Origin: Pseudomonas beijingensis
GTDB taxonomy: Bacteria > Pseudomonadota > Gammaproteobacteria > Pseudomonadales > Pseudomonadaceae
Reading direction: 5' to 3'
Length of the DNA: 64,000 nucleotides
Assembly: GCF_030687295.1 (NCBI RefSeq)
Contig: NZ_CP117425.1
Span: 3,786,001-3,850,000 of the forward strand
Shown: positions 47,865 to 60,897 of the stretch, piece after piece
How the letters are laid out: every line of letters begins with the position of its first letter
How positions within the stretch are numbered: position 1 is the first letter of the stretch
Notes under the pieces: generated by a model
The model's database searches: none
What the model was told of the DNA's origin: nothing
Seen by the model: the letters and a program-made list of their open reading frames with translations, nothing else
Made by a program: the position numbers and the translations under genes

Positions 47865-47882
47865 ATGAAATTTTCATGACAT
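47865..47882 (-). promoter_or_regulatory. Possible Pho box upstream of pdtA (minus orientation)
   Basis: Read on the minus strand: ATGTCAT-GAAA-ATTTCAT, matching the PhoB box at 6 of 7 and 5 of 7 positions with correct spacing. It lies about 96 bp ahead of the pdtA start. Orientation away from the gene weakens the call, although P. aeruginosa pdtA is phosphate-regulated. Confidence 0.35.
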
Positions 47883-47978
47883 CCGTTCGGTCCCGAGCGG
47901 TTGTAACCGCCTATCCCCTATAACCAACGCTGGCAGCTTGATAGCACTGCGTTGTGCCCCTTAGAGCAAACCGAAAGG

Positions 47979-50900
47979 ATGAGTAGGATGCTGCGCTGCA
48001 AACCTCAGACGAAACTGAACGCCCCACGTCGCGATGGCGAGTTGTCGATGTTGCGGCTCAAGCCGCTGGCCCAGGCCATTGCCCTGCTGATGGTGGCCGG
48101 CAATGCCCAGGCGGCGACAGCGTTCAGTTCGGCCTGGTTTGCCGCCAAGGGCGCGTCCCAGGCCGGTAGCGCGGGGCGGCCCACGACGGCGCAGCCCGGC
48201 ATGCCGCCGCCCCTGGCGCAGCAGCAACGGGCCAATACGCAGTTGCAGCGTTCGCTGACCAACCTCAATAACACTGTGGCCGCTATCGCGGCTCAGCAGG
48301 CGGCCCAGGCTGCAGGCAGGCAAGCTGCGCTCGGTCAGGTTCAGGTGGTGCCCGACGGTTTGGGCGAGGGCGGGCTCAAGGTCGATAACAGCCTGACCCA
48401 GGGTTGGCTCAACGCCAAGGGACCGCAGCAGACCCAAGCCGGCGGCAAGACCACGGTGAAGATCGAACAGACTGCCGACAAGGCGATTCTCAACTGGGAA
48501 ACCTTCAACGTCGGGCGCAATACCACGGTGGATTTCCAGCAGCAGTCGGACTGGGCCGTGCTCAACCGGGTCAACGACCCTCAAGCGCGACCAAGCCAGA
48601 TCCAGGGCCAGATCAAGGGCAATGGCACGGTGATGCTGGTCAACCGCAACGGCATCATTTTCAGCGGCAGCAGCCAGGTCAATGTGCGTAACCTGGCGGC
48701 GGTGGCGGCCAACATCAGCGATGAGCAATTCGACAAGCGCGGCTTGTACGTCGATGCCACCGGCAGCCAGCCAACCTTCACCGACGCAGCCGGCAAGGTC
48801 CAAGTGCAACAGGGCGCACTGATCGAAACCCATCGTGCCGCCACCTCCACGGCCGGGGGCGGCGGCTATGCCTTGCTGCTGGGTAGCGAAGTGGAGAACG
48901 CCGGCTCCATCATCACTGCCAAGGGCCAGACCACCCTGGCGGCAGGCGACAGCTTCTACATCCGCCGGGGCCAGGGCACCAGCGGCAACCTGCGTTCCAC
49001 CACCCGTGGCAACGAGGTCGCGACGTCTCTCAAGCCCGGCAGCAGCGCTGGCACGGTGATCAACAGCGGCCTGATCCAGGCCAGCACCGGCGACATCACC
49101 CTCACCGGACACCGGGTCGAGCAGAACGGCGTGGCCGTCGCCACCAGTTCAGTGGACACCCGCGGCACCGTGCACCTGCTCAACGCCTTCAACGACCGCA
49201 CCGGCAGTGTGACCCTGGGGCAGGGCAGCGCCACCGCAGTGCTGCTCGACGCTGCGGGCGGCAGCGCCCTGAACAGCCAGCGCAACGCCGGGCCCGTCGG
49301 CCTGGATGGCACGCCGAACAACCTGATCACCGGCCAGTTCAACAACCTCAGCAGTGTGGTCGACCGCAGCGACCAGTCGGCGGGTCGAGATCGTCAGTGG
49401 CGGCAGCGTCGACTTCCAGAACGGCTCCATTACCCTGGCCACCGGCGGCCAGGTCGCGGTAAGCGCCTCCGGTCGCAGCCTGGTGCGCGATGGTGCGGTG
49501 ATCGATGTGTCCGGCGCCATCGGCGTCAAGGTGGCGATGGAGTCCAACTCCATCAAGGTCAACGTGCAGGGCAACGAACAGCGCGACGCACCGGTCAACC
49601 GCGAGGGCGGCAAGCTGACCAACAACGATGTCTGGGTCGATGTGCGTGACTTGATCTATGTGCCGGCGGGCACCAACGGCTACGCCACCGACCGTTGGTA
49701 CACGGCGGGTGGGCTGTTGGAAGTCGGCGGCTACCTGGGCACCCGGGGCCACAGCATGGGTGAATGGGCCGCCCAGGGTGGCACGCTGACGTTCACCGGC
49801 AACGACGTCGTGACTCAGCAGGCGGCGCAGTTGAACCTGTCCGGTGGCACCCTGGATGTGCAGAGCGGTTATGTGCGCCAGTCCTGGCTCAAGGGTCCCA
49901 ATGGGCGCTTGTATGAATTGTCCAAGGCGCCGGGGGACATCCTCTACAGTGGCATCTACAAGGGCTACGAAGATCACAGCCAGCGCTGGGGCCAGACGGA
50001 TTACTACTACAACCCGCTGATCGCCCCCCGCGAGCGTTTTGAGGCCGGCTACACCGTCGGCCGTGATGCCGGCAAACTGGTGGTATCGACCCGCAACGCG
50101 GTGCTGGAAGGCCAGATTGTCGGTGAGGTCTATCAGGGCGAACGCCAGACCCAGACGCCGAACCTCAACCTCGACGGTTACCAGCAATCGCAAAACGCCG
50201 TGGCCCGACGGGCGCAGTTGTGGGTGGGCAGCTACACGCCGATCTACGACAAGACCAGCGGTGTAATCAACAGCGGCCTGAACCCCACGCTCGATCAGGT
50301 CACCGTCGGTAAGGTGGCCAACAAAATTGCTGCGGGCCTGGACCTGACATCGGTGGTCGGCACTGATCGGCAAGGCAAACTGGTTCTGGATAACGATCTG
50401 CTCAACGGCTTCCAACTCGGCGCGGTCAAGGTCGCGGCGCTTGAGGGCATCAAGGTCGAGGGGGCACTCAAGGTCGCCGATGGCGGCGACATCACGCTTT
50501 ATGCACCGCAGGTCGAGGTGAATGCCGACCTGACGGCCCGCAGCGGTCGCATTGCCTTGGGTAACGTGCTTAAACAGGTCAGAACCGACAATTTCCAGAT
50601 GGGAGACGTCGTGCTTTCGCCCGGCACAGGTCAGCGTGCGGTGGTCACGTTGGGCGAGGGCGTGACGTTGAACACCGCTGGCCGGTGGAGCAACCTGCTG
50701 CTTGACGGCAACGATCACCAGAACCTGCCGTTTATCAACGGCGGCACCGTGTCCGTGCGCAGCGACAACATAGATGTGCGCCAGGGCAGCCTGATCGACG
50801 TCAGCTCCGGCGCCGCGGTCATGGCCGATGGCAAGACCCGCGGTGGTAAGGGCGGGGACCTGACCCTGACGGCGATTACCAGTACGTCGTCAGACAGCGG

Positions 50901-53900
50901 CGACTTGAGCCTGGGTGGTGAACTGCGCGGCACCGGCGTGAGCGGTGGCGGGACCTTGAAGCTGGCGGCCAATAAAGTGCTGATCGGCAACAGCGGCTCG
51001 GCGCTTGAACCGGGCACCCTGCAACTGGGTGGCGATTTCTTCGACAAGGGTTTCTCGGCCTATGACATCACTGGCAACGAAGGCCTGACCGTGGCCGACG
51101 GGACCCGGGTCGATGTGACGATGCCGGTGTACCGCTTTGGCGAGCAGGCGTTGAGCACCGGCAGCGATGCAGAGCCGGCCGAGGCTTTGCAGCGCTGGAC
51201 GCCGCAGCTGTACCAGGAAGATGCGATCAAAGGCGTCCTGACCCAGCGTCGCGGCGCAAGCCTGAGCCTCACTGCCGGTACCGCGAACTCCAGCGCCGCC
51301 GACATGGCGAGCACGGTGTTGAACCTGGGCAAGGGCAGCGTGATCAGCGTCGATCCGGGGCAGGGCATCGACGTGCGCAGCATCGGTCAACTGACTGCCA
51401 ACGGCACCCTTAATGCGTGGGGCGGGCGGGTCAGCCTCACCGGGTTGAGCGTCATCGGTGCCCAGGGTGAAGCCGTCAACGCTCAGGGCCACGGTCGCTC
51501 CATCTGGCTGGGCGAACAGGCACTGATCGACGTCTCCAGTCGGGCCGTGACCGCCCAGGATATGCGCGGTCAGACCTATGGCCTGGTGCGTGATGGCGGG
51601 CAGATTGTCATCGGCGGCCAGATCGATGCCACAAAGGGTTCGGCTTCCGCATCCGAACTGTTTGTCGTGGTGCGCGACGGCGCGCGTCTGCAAGCGGATG
51701 GCAGCCAGGCGGTGCTGGATATTCCTGGCCAGGGACGCACGTCGGTGGCGAGCGATGGCGGCAGTATTTCCCTGGCGTCGGCCAATGGTTTGTACCTGGA
51801 CGGCGAGTTCAGCGCTCGTTCGGGGGGCACGGGGGCGGCAGGGGGCAGTTTGTCGGTGGCACTGGAAACGCCGTATTACCGCAACGATGCGGTCAGTGAT
51901 CGGGTCTTGCAAGTGCGTGAGCTGGTGCTGGGGCAAAACGCCCAGGCGACCCTGCTGGGCGACACGGCCGAGACCTCGGCGGATTCACTGGTCTACGGTC
52001 GCGGTCGCTTAGGCGTGGACCAGGTCCAGTCGGGCGGCTTCGACAGCCTTGCCTTGTTGAGCAATGGCCTGTTGAGCGTCGATGGCGACGTGTCACTGTC
52101 TCTGGGCCAAAGCCTGAGCCTGTATGCCCGCAGCTTTGGGCCGAGCGCAAACGCGCCAGCCAATACCCGGGTCCAACTCAATGCCTCCCATGTGCTGCTG
52201 TCCGGGCCGGCGGCCGCTCGACCGAATATGGACGGGTATACTCGGCCAGCGGTCGAGGGCGGCGGTGTGTCGCTGTTGGCAAACAAGGCAGTGTTTTCCG
52301 TTAACGCAGACCTGCTGGATGTACAGGGCAGTGTGATATTCAGCGGCAAAGGCACGCTGAAGCAGGCAGACGGCAGTACCGTCGAGCTGGAGCGCGCCGG
52401 TTTCGACCGGGTTCAATTAAACAGTCGGGGTGATATTCGATTCCTGGCCGGATTCTCTGGCGCCTATATGCCCGAAGGCTTCACTACCCAATTGCTGACC
52501 CCTTCGGACATGATCTTGCAAGCGGCGCAGTTGTATCCCGCGACCGGGGTCGGCGCACGGATATTGGCAGGATATGGCTGGGGCACTGAACCCGGTAGCG
52601 GCATGATTCTCTATGATCCGGCGCGTAGCCTGGTCATCGGACGCACCACACAGGTAGCACCTCAAGTGCCTTATTCGGTGTTCGGTCGCTTGCAACTGGG
52701 TAGCGCCAAGATCGAACAAGGTGGTGTTGTCCGTGCACCTTTGGGGTTGCTTGAAATCGGTACAAACGACAGCTTGGCGGGTGTATCGGCTCGAGTAGAC
52801 TTGTTGCCGGGCAGCCTGACTTCGGTCAGCGGCCTGGGGTTGGTGCTGCCTTATGGTGGCACTGTCGATGGGCAGAGCTATCAGTACGCTGGAAAGAAGG
52901 TTGTGTTGCTAGGGCAAGGAGCGACTGCCGGCAATGGTGACCTGAATATCGGCGTGATTCTCGGCGGCAAGTCGGTGGCGGCCCAGGAAGGCTCGGTGCT
53001 CGATCTTTCGGGTGGTGGTGAATTGCTCGGCGCCGGTTTTATCTCTGGCCGAGGCGGTTCCACCGATGCTCGCTTCAACCCGCTGGTACAAATCGGCGCG
53101 AACGGCGGTTTCACCTTGCCGGGATTGTCCAGCAACCCGGTCTACGCCATCGTGCCGGGCAACCAGAGCCTATATGCGCCAGTCGCCCCCGAAGGCGGCG
53201 CAGTGGACCCCAGGGTAGGCCAGCAAATTACCATTGGTGCCGGCGTTCCGGGATTGGCCGCAGGTACCTATACCTTGATGCCCTCCACCTACGCCTTGTT
53301 GCCGGGAGCTTTCCGGGTCGAGGTCAATGGCTTGGCGGGCCAGGGGGTGACAACGGCTGCGCAGCAGATGCGCAACGGCTCCTGGACCACCGCTGGGGTA
53401 CTGTCGGTGGCTAATACCGGGCAGCGCAACAGTTTGTCCAGCCAGGTCATCCTGACGTCGGGAGAGGTGCTTCGCCGCTATTCGCAATACAACGAAACCA
53501 GCTACGCCCAGTTTGCCGTGGCCGACGCCGGACGCCTGGGTGTCCCCAGGGCTTTATTGCCTGTGGATGCCAAGACTTTGAAGCTGAACCTGGCCAAGGG
53601 CGCGGGGGATCAGGCGTTCTCCTTCAAGGGGATTGGCAAGTTCGCGCCTCAGAAGGGTGGGTACGGCGGTACCGTTGCAGTGGTGGGGGGCACCGGTAGC
53701 GCGCTGGAAGTCGTTGCTGACGGACGCGGGGCCACGGCCGGTTTCGAAGGTGTGACCCTCAATGCCGGAAGCCTCAATGCGTTGAACGCATCGCGCCAAG
53801 TGATCGGCGGCCAGTTTTCAATTCTGTATGGCCAGGGGGGTAACTACATCACGCCGCAAAGGGTCTCCCGCAGTGTGACTGTGCGTGAAGGCGCGACTCT

Positions 53901-56900
53901 GGCGGCACCGGAGGTTTTTCTGCTGACCGACGGTGGCGAGCTCTTGGTGGAGCAAGGCGCAGCCATCAACACCATCGGGCAGGGCAAGGCAGCGTACGAT
54001 GCCCGTGATGGTTTTATCTATAACCTCAATGTGAGGAACCAGAATTACAACATGCTGGCGGCTTCCAACGGCTTGCTCAATGTGTTGGCTCCGCAGTCGG
54101 GTTCCACGGGTTCGGTCAATATTGGCGGTTGCAGCCTGACACCGTGCACCGGCGTGACGAAGATTCACTCCGAAGGCAGCATCGTTGCCGCCTCGGGCAG
54201 CAGCCTGGAACTGGACGACCAAGTGCGCTATGGCACCCGTCATCTGACGCTGGCCCTGAGCAACATCAACGTCGGCACTGCCCAGGCACTCAGCGACGCG
54301 GCGACGCGCCAGGTCTTGCCAGCGGGTCTGACCTTGAGCCAGGCCGTGCTTGATCGCCTGTTGCGTGGCGACACCGAATATGGCGCACCGGCCCTGGAAA
54401 CCCTGGAGCTGTCGGCCCGCGAGGCGTTGAACTTCTACGGAACTGTCAGCCTCGACACTTATGACCCGGTCACCGGCAAATCGCGTCTGAGCAACCTGAT
54501 GCTCAGCACCCCGGCCCTCTATGGTGCCGGCAACGCCAATGACGTGGCGACCATCCGCACCGCCAACCTGATCTGGAACGGTGGCGTCGATGCACCGGGT
54601 TCGGTGATTACCGGCGGGGCTGGCACCGGCGCCGGTCGCCTGGACATCCAGGCCCGGCGCATCGAGTTCGGTTACGGTGCCTTTACCCAACCCAGCTCTA
54701 TCACCACTCTGGATCGCCTGGCACTGGGGTTCGCCAACGTCAACCTCAGCGCCAGCGAACGTGTGACCGCCAATCACAAGGGCAGCCTGGCGGTGTATCA
54801 GAGCCAGGGCGCCTATGACGCGAAAACGGGCTACGCCTACAGCGGCGGCAACCTGAGTATCCTCACGCCGTTGCTCACCGGTGAAGCGGGATCGGTCAAC
54901 CGCATCACAGCCGGCGGCGCGGTCAATGTAACTGGCACGACCGCCAAGCCGAGCGCTGTCTCCGGGCTTGGGGGCGAGCTGTCCCTCAAGGGAGCGAGCC
55001 TCAACCTCGCCAGCGCAGTGGTGTTGCCCAGCGGCAAGCTCACCCTCAGCGCGACGGATGACCTGACCCTGACGGATGCGGCGCAAATCGACCTGGCTGG
55101 GCGCGCAGTCACCTTTAACGATGTGACGCGTTACAGTGCCGGTGGCGAGGTGATCCTGCAAAGCCGCAACGGCAATATCCGCCAAGCGGATGGCTCAAGC
55201 ATCGACCTCTCGGCCCGTAACAATCAGGCTGGCCGGCTCAGTGCCGTGGCCCTGGACGAGGCCGCCGGGATCGTTGATTTGCAGGGGCGGATTCTCGGCA
55301 ACAGCACGGGCGAATATGACGCCGGCGGCACCGCCATGCCGTACCTGGCCGGCGGCGTGGAAATCCAGGCGCAGCGCCTGGGCGACAGCGGTAACCTCAG
55401 CGAGCAGTTTGTGGCCTTGAACCAACGGTTGAACGACGGGCAGGTGTTCGGCTCCCGTGGCTTCCAGCTCAAACAGGGCGACCTGGTGATCGGCAACGAA
55501 CTCAAGGCCTCGACCATCAGCGTGTCGGTCGACAACGGAAACCTGTTGGTCAATGGCAAGGTAGACGCCAGCGGCGAACGGGTCGGCAGCATCCGGCTCG
55601 CCGCCGGGCGCTCCCTGACCCTGGGCAGTAACGCGGTGCTCGATGCCCATGGCAACCGCCTGCGGGTGGACAGCTACGGCAAGATCATCGACTCGCCGAA
55701 CCGCGCCATGGTCGACCTGACATCCCGGGGCGGTGTACTGACATTGGCCGACGGTGCGCGCATCGATCTGCGCCATGGCACCGCGGCGTCTGCGGGACAG
55801 CATGATGGTCGCGCTCGCGGCACCCTGGAACTCAATGCCCGGCGCGCCGGGCCAGATGCCACCCATGGTGACATCGCCATCGACGCCAGCGGGAACCTGG
55901 ATATCCAGGGCGCTCGCTCGATTGCCGTCAACGGTATGTGGCAGTACAGCGATGCCGACTATGGCAGCGATCCGGCGGCAAGTGGCCGTCCTTATCAGGT
56001 CATCGACCAGGACTACCTGAAAGACATACATGACGACAGCACCAAGTTCATCAAAGCCGCGCTGGACAACGGCGACCTGATGCAACGCAAGCTCGCCGGC
56101 CTGAACAACACGCGTTATGCCGATGCGTTCCACCTGCGGCCCGGTGTCGAGATTGTCAGCGCCACGGCCGACGGCGACCTGGTAGTGCAGGGAGACCTGG
56201 ACCTGTCCCGTTATCGCTACGCCAGTGTGAACCCTCACACGCAGAAAACCGACATATACGGTTCCGGCGAGGCCGGTGCGCTGACCCTGCGCGCCGGTGG
56301 CGACTTGAGCATCTACGGCAGCATCAACGACGGTTTCGCGCCACCGCCGCCCACGCAGGATGACAAAGGCTGGGTGCTGCTGCCCGGCATCGATTTCACC
56401 GGTGGCGACATCGTCGTTCCCGGTGCCGGCGTGACGCTGGCCGACGGTACGGCGTTCCCGGCGGGAACCACACTCAACTACGACTTGCCGATCAAAGATG
56501 TGACCCTGGCTGCCGGCACCCGGTTGCCAGTGGCGGCGATCCTGGAACAACCCTTGGAACTGCCGGCCGGCACGGTATTGGCGGCAGCGGTGCACGACGC
56601 CTCCGGTAACCTGCTGTTTGCCGCAGGCACTTTGCTGAGCCGGGCCCAGACCCTCGAAGCCGGCTCGCAGTTGGGCGCCGGCAGCGTGTTGAGCGGTGCC
56701 GCCGCACTGCGCGGTTTCACCTGGCCCAAGGGCGTGGCGCTGCCCAACGTGGCAAACGCGGGCAATGCGCAGACCAATATCCTCAAGCTCGAAGGCAACC
56801 TGGTCTTGAACCGCGGTTCGCTGCTTCCGTCCGGCACCGACGTGAAGTTACCGGATGGCGTCGAATCGGTGCAGTTGCGTCCAGAGATTGCGGGCAGCGA

Positions 56901-59900
56901 TGGCCGCATGTGGGCCATCGCTCCCATGCTCGCCGAGGGTTCTCAATCCTGGTCGTTGAGATTGGTGGCCGGGGCCGACACGACGGCTGCGGACAGCCGG
57001 ATCGTCCAGCCTGAACCGGTCCATGGCGACTTGCGTTTCGCCGACAGCCACTACGGCATGTTCGGTGTGCTCGTACCCGGAAAGGGCAGCCTCATATGGA
57101 CCGAGGCGGGCGTAGAGGACATGTTGAACAACGGGGTCACGGTCGAACTGGGCCAGCCTGTCGACGAAACCATCTTTCGCGATATTTTCGGTTACGAATC
57201 GGCCGAAGCTTTTTGTGCTGATTTTGGTGGCAATTGCACGCTCCAGGCTTCTTACAAATGGACCAAGTCAGCAGAGGAACAGCTGGCAAATTCAGGCTTC
57301 GAGGTCAAGGCCGGTGAGCTGATCAGCCAGGCCGCGGCACAATTTTTCCAATTCGATTCAGTCCAGTCGTTTTGCGACGCAGTACCGGAAATTTGTACAC
57401 CCGCTGACGGGGAATACAAACCGGTTGCCGGCAGTGTCCGTCCAAGTGTCCTCCGCACCGGCACCGGCGACCTGGAACTGCTGAGCGGTGGCAGCCTGCG
57501 CATGGATTCGTTGTTCGGGATCTATACCGCCGGCATCTCGTCGGCGCCGACGTTCCCGGGCGATCCCTACAACCAGCCCAAGGCCTTGGGCGGCAACGAC
57601 ACGGTGCTCAACGACGAGGATGGCAGCAATGAAAGGCTGGTCGATGGCGGCACTGAAAGTCTCTATCGCGCCTGGTATCCGGACGCGGGCGGTAACCTGT
57701 TGCTTAAGGTCGGCGGTGACCTCAGCGGTAATCTGACCGCGCCTGTCAACTCTAACGGGCGACCGAACCCTACCGACATGGGCCAGGATTCGGCCAATGT
57801 GGGCAATTGGCTCTGGCGCCAGGGCAATGGTGATTCAGCGAACAGCCAGCCGACCGCTTGGTGGATCAACTTCGGTAGCTATACCGCGTCGACGATGTCG
57901 GATGGCGCTGATCAAATGGCCGCTTTCACCGGATTCGGGACCTTGGGCGGCGGTGATCTGGATGTACAGGTGAAGGGTGACGCGGGTGTGTTGAACCGAC
58001 TTGCCGGTAGCGACTTCAATTCAAACATCAACGCTCGTAGCCAGGGGCTGCTGCTGGCTGTGGGCAGCACCGGGCGCGTAGGCGCCGATGGCAGCCTGCA
58101 ACTGACCGGTGGCGGTGATCTCAATCTGCGTGTGGGTGGCGCTTTGAATCCCGAGAGCCTGTTCGTGAACGGGCATCTCAACGGTGCGGTCATCAACCTG
58201 CGGGGGCACGCGCAGATCGATAGCGGCGCCATCGGTCGAATCGACCTTCAATATGGCAATGCTGTCTCAGCACAGTCCCCTGGAGAAACGCGGGCCTACG
58301 ATTCCTTTAAGTCCACACGAGGATCTGCAACGGGTGGGCTGACCCTCATGCCGGGCGACGCTACCTTTGATGTGACAACTTTGGGCGACCTTGTCGTGAT
58401 GGACGTCGCCGACCCGGGCCGGGCGCCGATGATGAGTGTGTCGCCCTTCAAAAATGGTGCGACTAACGGATCGGGTGTGAGCTGGTTCACGCTGTGGACG
58501 GCCAATACCGCGATCGACTTGTGGTCGTCGGGAGGTAACCTGACGCCTTTTACCTTCAGTACCGCAACGGATCTGGCGGTGGTCTACCCATCGATCCTGA
58601 GAGCTGTGGCGGCCAGTGGCAGCCTTTACTATGGGGAGTCCTCGGCATTGTATGGAACAGCCTACAACGGCGACAATCGTCCAGCCCTTTTGCTTGCTCC
58701 CGGCGTCAATAGTGAACTGCAATTCATGGCCGGCGACTCCATCTACGGTGGCGATATGTCGGTCAGTCGTTCCGGTGCATCGTCCGCAGCCCTGGCCACA
58801 CCGTTTCGGCCGGCCTTTGCCGGTATCGTCGATGGTTTCGTCATAAAGACCAGCAATCTCTCAGCCGATGGCAACCCCGCTCGCCCTAGTGCGAACATAT
58901 TGCCGCTGTTTGCCTTTGACACCAGCAGCGCTTCCAGCGAATGGGCCCTCAATGTCGATCCTGCTCGCTTCTATGCGCTTGAAGGTGACTTGCTGGCAGT
59001 CGCCACTGGACGGTCGATGACATCAGCCTCTACGGGCAGATGGCCGGGGCGAATCGCATACGAAGGCGCCGGACCTGTACGGATGATGGCTGGGCGAGAC
59101 ATTGTCAGCAGTGGCATACCGCTGGGCGGGTCTCTGAATGAGAACTCCGACGTGGGTAATTACACCACCACCGGCAACCTCTTCATCCACAACACCCCCA
59201 CCGACATCTCCATCGTCTCGGCCGGGCGCGACATCCTCTACAGCACCTTCAACGTTGCCGGCCCCGGCCTGCTGGAAATCACCGCCGGGCGCAATATCCT
59301 GATGGACGACAAGGTCAGCATCACCAGCCTCGGCGCGGTGGTGCCCGGGGATGCGCGCCCCGGAGCGAGCCTGGTGCTGCAAGCCGGCGCGGGGCTCAAC
59401 GGGGCGGATTACGAGCGCTTCGTCAAGGCGTACCTGGACCCGGCGAACCAGGCCCTGGCCGGTGTGCCCCTGGCGAACCAGGACGGCAAGGTCGCCAAGA
59501 CCTACGAGGCGGAACTGGTGGATTGGCTGGACAAACGCTTCGGCTTCAGCGGCGACACCGAGCAGGCCCGCAGCTACTTCGCGGCGCTGCCGGCCGAGCA
59601 GCAGCGGGTGTTTGCCCGGGATGTGTACTTTGCCGAGCTCAAGGCCGCTGGTCGTGAGTACAACGAGGCGGGCGGCGTGCGTCAGGGCAGCTACCTGCGC
59701 GGGCGGGAAGCTATCGACTTGTTGTTCCCGAGCAAGGATGTGGCGGGCAATGCGATCACCTACAAGGGCGACATCACGATGTTCGGCGGGGCGGGGGTGC
59801 ACACCGATTTTGGTGGCAGTATCCAGATGCTGACCCCGGGTGGCGGGCAGACGTTCGGCATCGAAGGCAACGCGCCGCCGTCCACCGCCGGGGTCATTAC

Positions 59901-60615
59901 CCAGGGCGAGGGCGATATCCAGTTGTACGCGCAGAACAGCATTCTGCTGGGGCAGAGTCGGATCATGACCACCTTCGGCGGCTCGATCCTCGGCTGGTCG
60001 GCCCAGGGCGATATCAACGCCGGTCGGGGTTCGAAGACCACCGTGGTGTACACGCCGCCCAAGCGCTTGTACGACACCTGGGGCAACGTGACCCTGTCGC
60101 CGTCGGTGCCGAGCACCGGCGCGGGTATCGCCACCCTCAACCCGATTGCCGAAGTGGCGGCGGGGGATATCGACCTGATCGCGCCGTTGGGCACCATCGA
60201 CGCGGGCGAGGCCGGGATCCGGGTGTCGGGCAACGTGAACATCGCGGCATTGACCGTGGTGAACGCAGCCAACATCCAGACCCAGGGCAAATCCTCCGGC
60301 GTGCCGCTGGCGGCCTCGGTGAACACCGGGGCCATCACCTCGGCCAGTTCGGCGGCGTCCTCGGCGACGCAAGCGGCTGAGGATGTGGCCCGTCAGCAAC
60401 AGAACGCCGCGCGGCAGAACCAGGCGTCGGTGTTTACCGTGCAGGTGGTGAGTTTTGGCTCCGAGCAACTGGCCCCGTCACGCGATGGTGCCAGCCGCGA
60501 AGCGCCTCGGGCCTATGATCCGGCCAGCCCGGTGCAGGTCCTGGGCGCGGGACCTTTGGACGAGCAGAGCCGCCAGCGGCTGACCGAGGAGGAGCGGGGG
60601 CGGTTGAGTTTGTAG
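47979..60615 (+). CDS. pdtA: Giant TpsA filamentous-haemagglutinin-like adhesin PdtA (1-base insertion)
   Basis: About 4,211 residues once one G is removed at 49379-49380 (expected DRSDQSRVEIVSGGSVDFQN); otherwise translation stops at 49649. The N-terminus is MSRMLRCKPQ with an extended signal region (LAQAIALLMVAGNAQA). It is followed by a TPS secretion domain (about residues 125-270) with KTTVKIEQTADKAILNWETF and NRNGIIFSGSSQVNVRNLAA. The rest is a repetitive beta-helix rich in Gly, Asn, Ser and Asp. The C-terminus (LDEQSRQRLTEEERGRLSL) has no toxin module. Size, TPS domain and position after hxc/DING match PdtA, a phosphate-depletion-regulated TpsA of P. aeruginosa. The TpsB transporter needed for export is not adjacent. 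The start ATG 47979 is preceded by GAAAGG. Confidence 0.93.
57097..57420 (+). repeat. 54-residue tandem module with cysteine pairs inside PdtA
   Basis: Two adjacent, diverged copies of 162 bp occur in frame. Copy 1 contains WTEAGVEDMLNNG, IFGYESAEAFCADFGGNCT; copy 2 contains WTKSAEEQLANSG, FFQFDSVQSFCDAVPEICT. Each carries a Cys-x7-8-Cys pair in a protein otherwise almost free of cysteine. It is helical-looking rather than beta-helix-like, so it probably forms a protruding insert. Confidence 0.8.
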
Positions 60616-60650
60616 GGATTGAGCTTGCGGTGAGGTTGGCTGTGCTGGCG

Positions 60651-60881
60651 TCATCGCGAGCAAGCTCGCTCCCACAGGGATCTAGGGGTGTTCATGAGTT
60701 TTTGCATGCACCCCTTGCCCATTGTGGGAGCGGGCTTGCTCGCGAAGGCGTTGGACCTGCTGGCATATATGTTGGCTGTGCTGGCGTCATCGCGAGCAAG
60801 CTCGCTCCCACAGGGTCATTGGGTGACCTCAGGTTTTGGGTCCGATACAGGCCCATTGTGGGAGCGAGCTTGCTCGCGATA
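60651..60881. repeat. Cluster of REP elements after pdtA
   Basis: Alternating arms CATCGCGAGCAAGCTCGCTC and GTGGGAGCGAGCTTGCTCGC lie at about 60651, 60724, 60788 and 60859. TTGGCTGTGCTGGCGTCATC precedes two of them, so a unit of about 136 bp is repeated. It fills the gap between the convergent pdtA and c-di-GMP genes; no other terminator is seen. Confidence 0.87.
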
Positions 60882-60897
60882 GCGGTGGAGAAGTGGG

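Noticed and set aside
47979..60615. PdtA as a contact-dependent inhibition (CdiA) toxin
   Set aside because: There is no VENN-like border, no toxin-like C-terminal domain and no small immunity gene after the stop; the C-terminus is a plain Gln/Glu-rich tail.
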